Below are positions 60,501-64,000 of a stretch of DNA of 64,000 bases, piece after piece. Position 1 is the first letter of the stretch. Each line of letters begins with the position of its first letter. Made by a program: the position numbers and the translations under genes. Below the pieces are notes generated by a model. It made no database searches, was not told the origin of the DNA, and worked only from the letters and a program-made list of their open reading frames with translations. This stretch comes from Tubulanus polymorphus (taxonomy: Eukaryota; Nemertea; Palaeonemertea; Tubulaniformes; Tubulanidae): NCBI RefSeq assembly GCF_964204645.1, contig NC_134026.1, positions 21,780,650-21,844,649 on the forward strand, written 5' to 3'.

Positions 60501-62843
60501 AAAGAATACTTTTTTTTTTAATTTCGAAATTATACTCAGATAATCTTCCTCAGATTATAGTAAATTATTGGAAATTTCTGTTTTGCGATTAGGGAAAGTC
60601 GTCATTCGATAATATCCCGAATCAAGTGAATACAAGTTCTAGTACTGCTGTTAACGGTAATTAGCTATTCAACTTCTAACCACTAATTCAATCCGAAAAC
60701 ATAATCTGTTGCATGACATTTAATGTCAATGATCAGATTATACTGCGAGGCGATGAAAATGAGTAAAATACAGCTACCCTATCAACTAAAATTAGATATT
60801 TCAATTTTTTCTGTAATTTTGTATAAGATTATTTTGTTATTTTGATTATCTGTCATACGAATGTTGTACACATGTTGATAAAGACTAAGAAACTAAACAA
60901 AAGTATAGGTATTAAATGGATTTGATTCTTCAGATATCACGACAAAACTGAACAGTTTTGTGTCTGGAGTCGACGGCAATCTGGGCGGAATTAATGATAT
61001 GTCTTCGAAAGTAAGCGATAACAATTTTACACGCGTCAAAGCTATTCCGTAAAGCCATTAGAATAGAAAAGTCGACTACCTGTCCCGTGAATCTTCTGTA
61101 AAAATAGTCTATGGATTGACTGTCTATACGGCTTCGTCACTGGCCCGTGCCGAGAGGCGAGGGGGGTTTGGGGAAAGATGCCCCAAAAATCTTTCGAAAT
61201 TTGGATATAATGTTCATGTTTTTTTTAAATGGTTTATTCTCAAATGATTTATGCAGGTACCTTCATTATTCTTTTGAAAAATACATACATGAATCGTATA
61301 AATGTTGTGCACTTCATTTTTTCTAGCTTTCCGTGGACGACATGGCAAAAACAATTGACGATTATTCAAACCTGTTGAAAACTTATAGCATATACGTGTA
61401 CGTGCAAATATATTGCTCTGCCAAAAGAAATAGGCTGATGAGCATTTCGCCATTGACAAATTACAAATAACAAATTTGAAACATGAAAATGTATCATTTT
61501 ATAGCTGGTATGGAATGCTAGGTCTTGGAGGATTAATCGGCTTGTTAACACTAATACAACTAATAGGATTGGTATTTGGCTGCTGTTCCTACAATCCTAA
61601 ACGTTATCCTACCGAAAGAACTTGTCCATCGAATTCTGGCGGAAACATATTAATGGCGTAAGTAAAAAAAACCATGTAAAACATAGATATCTTCATTGCG
61701 TGCTTCAATCGAATCTGGGGTAATTCATTTATTATGTATACGCATCAGTATATGGGAGGAGGAGGGGTCAGTGCAATTGCGTACTGTAATGCTTAATGTA
61801 TATGAAAAATGGCAGATTTTGCGTTCAGAAGGGGGGGGGGGTTGAAAAAATTTAAATTTCATGCGTACGTGATAAATGAATGATCCCTGTGCCTGTCTCA
61901 CCGATGGACGAATCAACGAAATCTTGAGCTTGATTTATATTGTTTCAGTGCAGCCGGACTTCAAATGATTTTCTCACCGCTGTTTATGTTGTTTGTTTGT
62001 TTGACATTCCTGATCGGGTGTCCACTGGAAGGTCTTGTTTGCTCACAGCTAAGAAATCTCGACTCACCTCTGTTTACGAAGGTAATTTTTGACGAAATTA
62101 AGCTTACAATTATATAGTTTATGGTAGGTATGAAAAAATGTATAATTCTTTACCGAATTACAGGAAAAATCCCAGTTAAACTCTGTCAGCTGTCAATAAA
62201 ATGGAATATCGATTTTACTCTAGTTGATAGACAAGCCTGACGCAATTCGAACAGGATACATACTAAGTGATACATTGTTCAGTAACGGTAGTATTCCCAT
62301 GACAGTCTCAGGCATACTGAAGTAAGTAATCATTGTTTTTTTTTTTTGATAATCTATTTCTTATAGAGCACGCTCCGTGTACATTTCAAAATTTACAAAT
62401 ACAAAAATCAAATTGAAGACGTATTATTGATTTCAAATAATATGCAGTATGCATTGTTGCTCTGTATATACCAGGGACTGCAAGGCTGGAAAAGCAGCTT
62501 ATCCAACATTGAAGCTGAACAATTTTGTCGATATTAATTCTGTTCTTGATTATAAAAAGGTATGTGAAGAATCGAACGTATACATTTTATATATCCAATT
62601 TCAATAAATCAACTTTTACCGAGGTAATTTTATTCTACAGAAATATACAGAAAATTGTTTATTCTAGACGTCTCAGTCACATTTTGAATTTCTACCTATT
62701 CATAGAATGTGGACATAACTGGACAAATTAACAGCGTTTCTATTGATCTGAGTGCAGTGCAACTGCTTTCAGCTGACACGATAAGTGAACTGGATGCTTT
62801 GAAGTTAGCAGCAACCATTAATTGGTCTGGCATCGCAGCTGAG
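57568..62843 (+). CDS. Prominin-like pentaspan membrane glycoprotein, 3' end not in window
   Basis: Sixteen exons visible: 57568-57841, 58503-58615, 58788-58996, 59300-59420, 59564-59630, 59712-59807, 59916-60118, 60407-60484, 60593-60656, 60934-61010, 61327-61397, 61505-61657, 61949-62081, 62224-62321, 62475-62559, 62706-62843. It starts with a signal peptide (LQILALMLVMVQVTS). Transmembrane helix 1 and the family's cysteine-rich cytoplasmic loop follow (PIVACCFCCCRCCCGNCGGD), then helix 2 and a first large extracellular loop of about 250 residues. Helix 3 (WYGMLGLGGLIGLLTLIQ), the loop CPSNSGGN and helix 4 come next. The second extracellular loop begins GCPLEGLVCSQL and includes KDCKAGKAAYPTLKLNNFVD. 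Prominins bind cholesterol and organise plasma-membrane protrusions, microvilli and photoreceptor discs. The end of loop 2, helix 5 and the tail are not seen: after the donor at 62844 the window is filled by repeats. The donor of exon 2 (GTTACA) is weak and that border is uncertain. Confidence 0.88.
61717..61888. mobile_element. MITE family A, copy 2, in prominin intron
   Basis: Same family as 54112-54273: ends 'ggggtaattcatttatta' / 'gataaatgaatgatccc', with shared interior 'ggtcagtgcaattgcgtact' and a G-run. It sits between prominin exons 12 and 13. Confidence 0.85.
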
Positions 62844-63254
62844 GTTCGTAAATCTATTATCAAACTAGTGGAAAGCCCGTGGAAACCACGGGTGATTGAT
62901 TTTTGAACGTAGAACTTCCGACTTTTTGAGTAGGAGTATTTTAAAGTGGCCTATTATGTGGTACCGTGATCGCCCTTGCCCGTTGAGACCATATGGGATC
63001 TTGGGACCGACTTGACCTATGCCCGGGGATACTCCGTCTCTAATCACATGTATACTAAAAATGTCTTGGCCCGTAACAGAACTATAGATAGCAAACAAAT
63101 ATGTTAAGTACCGATATGATCACCTGTTGGTGCAGCAGGTAACGGGTAAAAAACAAAAATGTTCAGTCACACACGCTAACGCCTCGGCCCAATACAATCA
63201 CTCTGCTGATGAGTGAGTTTATTGCTTTGAACCAGCAGCAATACCTCGTAGGTT
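62844..63254. other. Probable prominin intron or 3' flank
   Basis: After the GTTCGT donor the frame reads 20 more codons to a stop at 62906, without resemblance to prominins. No downstream exon is recognised before the repeats begin. Confidence 0.45.
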
Positions 63255-63291
63255 ATAGCATGGACGTATAGTTTATACGTCCATGGTTATA
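63255..63291. repeat. 37-bp palindrome 'ccatggacgtataa'
   Basis: 'atagcatggacgtata' is followed at once by 'tatacgtccatggttat'. The same half-site occurs at 11403, 11458 and 11802. Confidence 0.7.
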
Positions 63292-63300
63292 GTAAGTGGG

Positions 63301-64000
63301 TTAATTGCTTTTTTATTAGCCCACTTGGGACTTTAGTCCCAGCGGGCTATTGCGTTCACTTTTCGTCCGTCGTCCGTCCATCCGTCCGTCCGTAGACGGA
63401 ATCCAGTTATTTTGGGAAGTTTTGAAGACGCTTCAAGGTAATGTCTTGATATTTGGGTTACACATGTATCTACCCTAGACACATCTTCAGCCCAAAAACT
63501 GGCCCTGTCAGATTCAAGATGGCCGACTGGCAGCCATTGTTGTTCGCCAAAATCAGCACTTTTTACACATTTTTGAACTTTGTGAGGGAAATTTTGAAGA
63601 CACTTTGATCAATTACCTTGATCTTTCGGATATATGTGAATTCCCCCAGGGCCCATCAGCATAACAAAAATTGGGTCGATCGGATTCAAGATGGCCGTCC
63701 TATGACCTTTTTAGTGCCCAAAAACGTTAATTTTGGCCCAAATTCTGAGTCCTGTAGCTTCCTACTGGTTTATCATTTCTCATTGCAATTTGTGATAGGT
63801 ATTCTTTGGAAAGGGATGTTTTATACCTGGGACAGGTATTTTTCATCAGCCAATTATGACGCAATTGGCGGCCATCTTGGTGTCAGCAGTACTCATTCGT
63901 AAGTGGGAAAAAGTTTTTCCACATTATATTGATACCTAAGCGTATTTTGTTACCACAATCAGTTAGAAAGTTGCAGCTCATAACGTGTTCTATGATTGTG
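63301..64000. repeat. Dispersed repeat family, best copy, runs off window end
   Basis: Begins with a hairpin 'gggactttagtccc' inside 'agcccactt...agcgggct', then a 'cgtccgtccgtc' tract, 'gaagacgcttcaagg', 'gtatctaccctagacacatc', 'gattcaagatggccgactgg', and ends inside a ~155-bp unit ('gttctatgattgtg'). Homologous parts occur at 27594-27760 and 36045-36600. The frame at 63618-63902 is repeat-derived. Confidence 0.8.

Overview
The window looks like nuclear DNA of a marine lophotrochozoan invertebrate, most likely a mollusc. It is AT-rich, its genes have many short GT-AG introns, and the DNA between genes is full of small inverted-repeat elements, minisatellites and a 'gggactttagtccc' repeat family that I associate with mollusc genomes. 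The species is inference; the animal gene set is clear from the sequence.

Layout. (1) 1-11319, plus strand: a tandem array of metabotropic-glutamate-like (class C) GPCR genes. Two copies are complete (2869-5801 and 8359-11319), each of two exons. A third is seen only as its terminal exon (752-1231). The copies are near identical over long blocks, and the alpha-amino-acid-binding residues are kept while the glutamate side-chain arginine appears to be lost. (2) 14276-21387, minus strand: a 16-exon gene for a PH / proline-rich / SH2 adaptor of the SH3BP2 (3BP2) type. (3) 21673-23940, plus strand: CIAO1, a seven-bladed WD40 protein of cytosolic iron-sulfur assembly, divergent from SH3BP2 across about 285 bp. 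(4) 24706-35787, minus strand: WDR11, reconstructed here from its first to its last codon in 26 exons, convergent with CIAO1. (5) 35788-57567: a repeat-rich block. It holds a 1.16 kb fold-back element with an exact 8-bp target duplication, a transposase-like gene broken by one in-frame stop and one frameshift (40903-43931), a hAT/ZNF862-like transposase gene with a frameshift in its zinc finger (44960-47884), and a composite region (about 48.8-54.0 kb) bounded by long inverted arms and filled with minisatellites and MITEs. (6) 57568-62843 and onward, plus strand: a prominin-type five-membrane-span glycoprotein gene, of which 16 exons are visible and the 3' end lies outside the window or is displaced by repeats.

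The host genes are unrelated housekeeping or signalling genes (receptor array, signalling adaptor, Fe-S targeting, trafficking/Hedgehog-related WDR11, membrane-protrusion prominin) and do not form a pathway. The most unusual material is the receptor array with its mosaic conservation and altered ligand pocket, the two recently broken transposase genes, and several families of palindromic elements. Exon borders were placed by hand from reading frame, GT/AG sites and remembered family sequences, and phases were checked across each junction. No alignment or database search was run.
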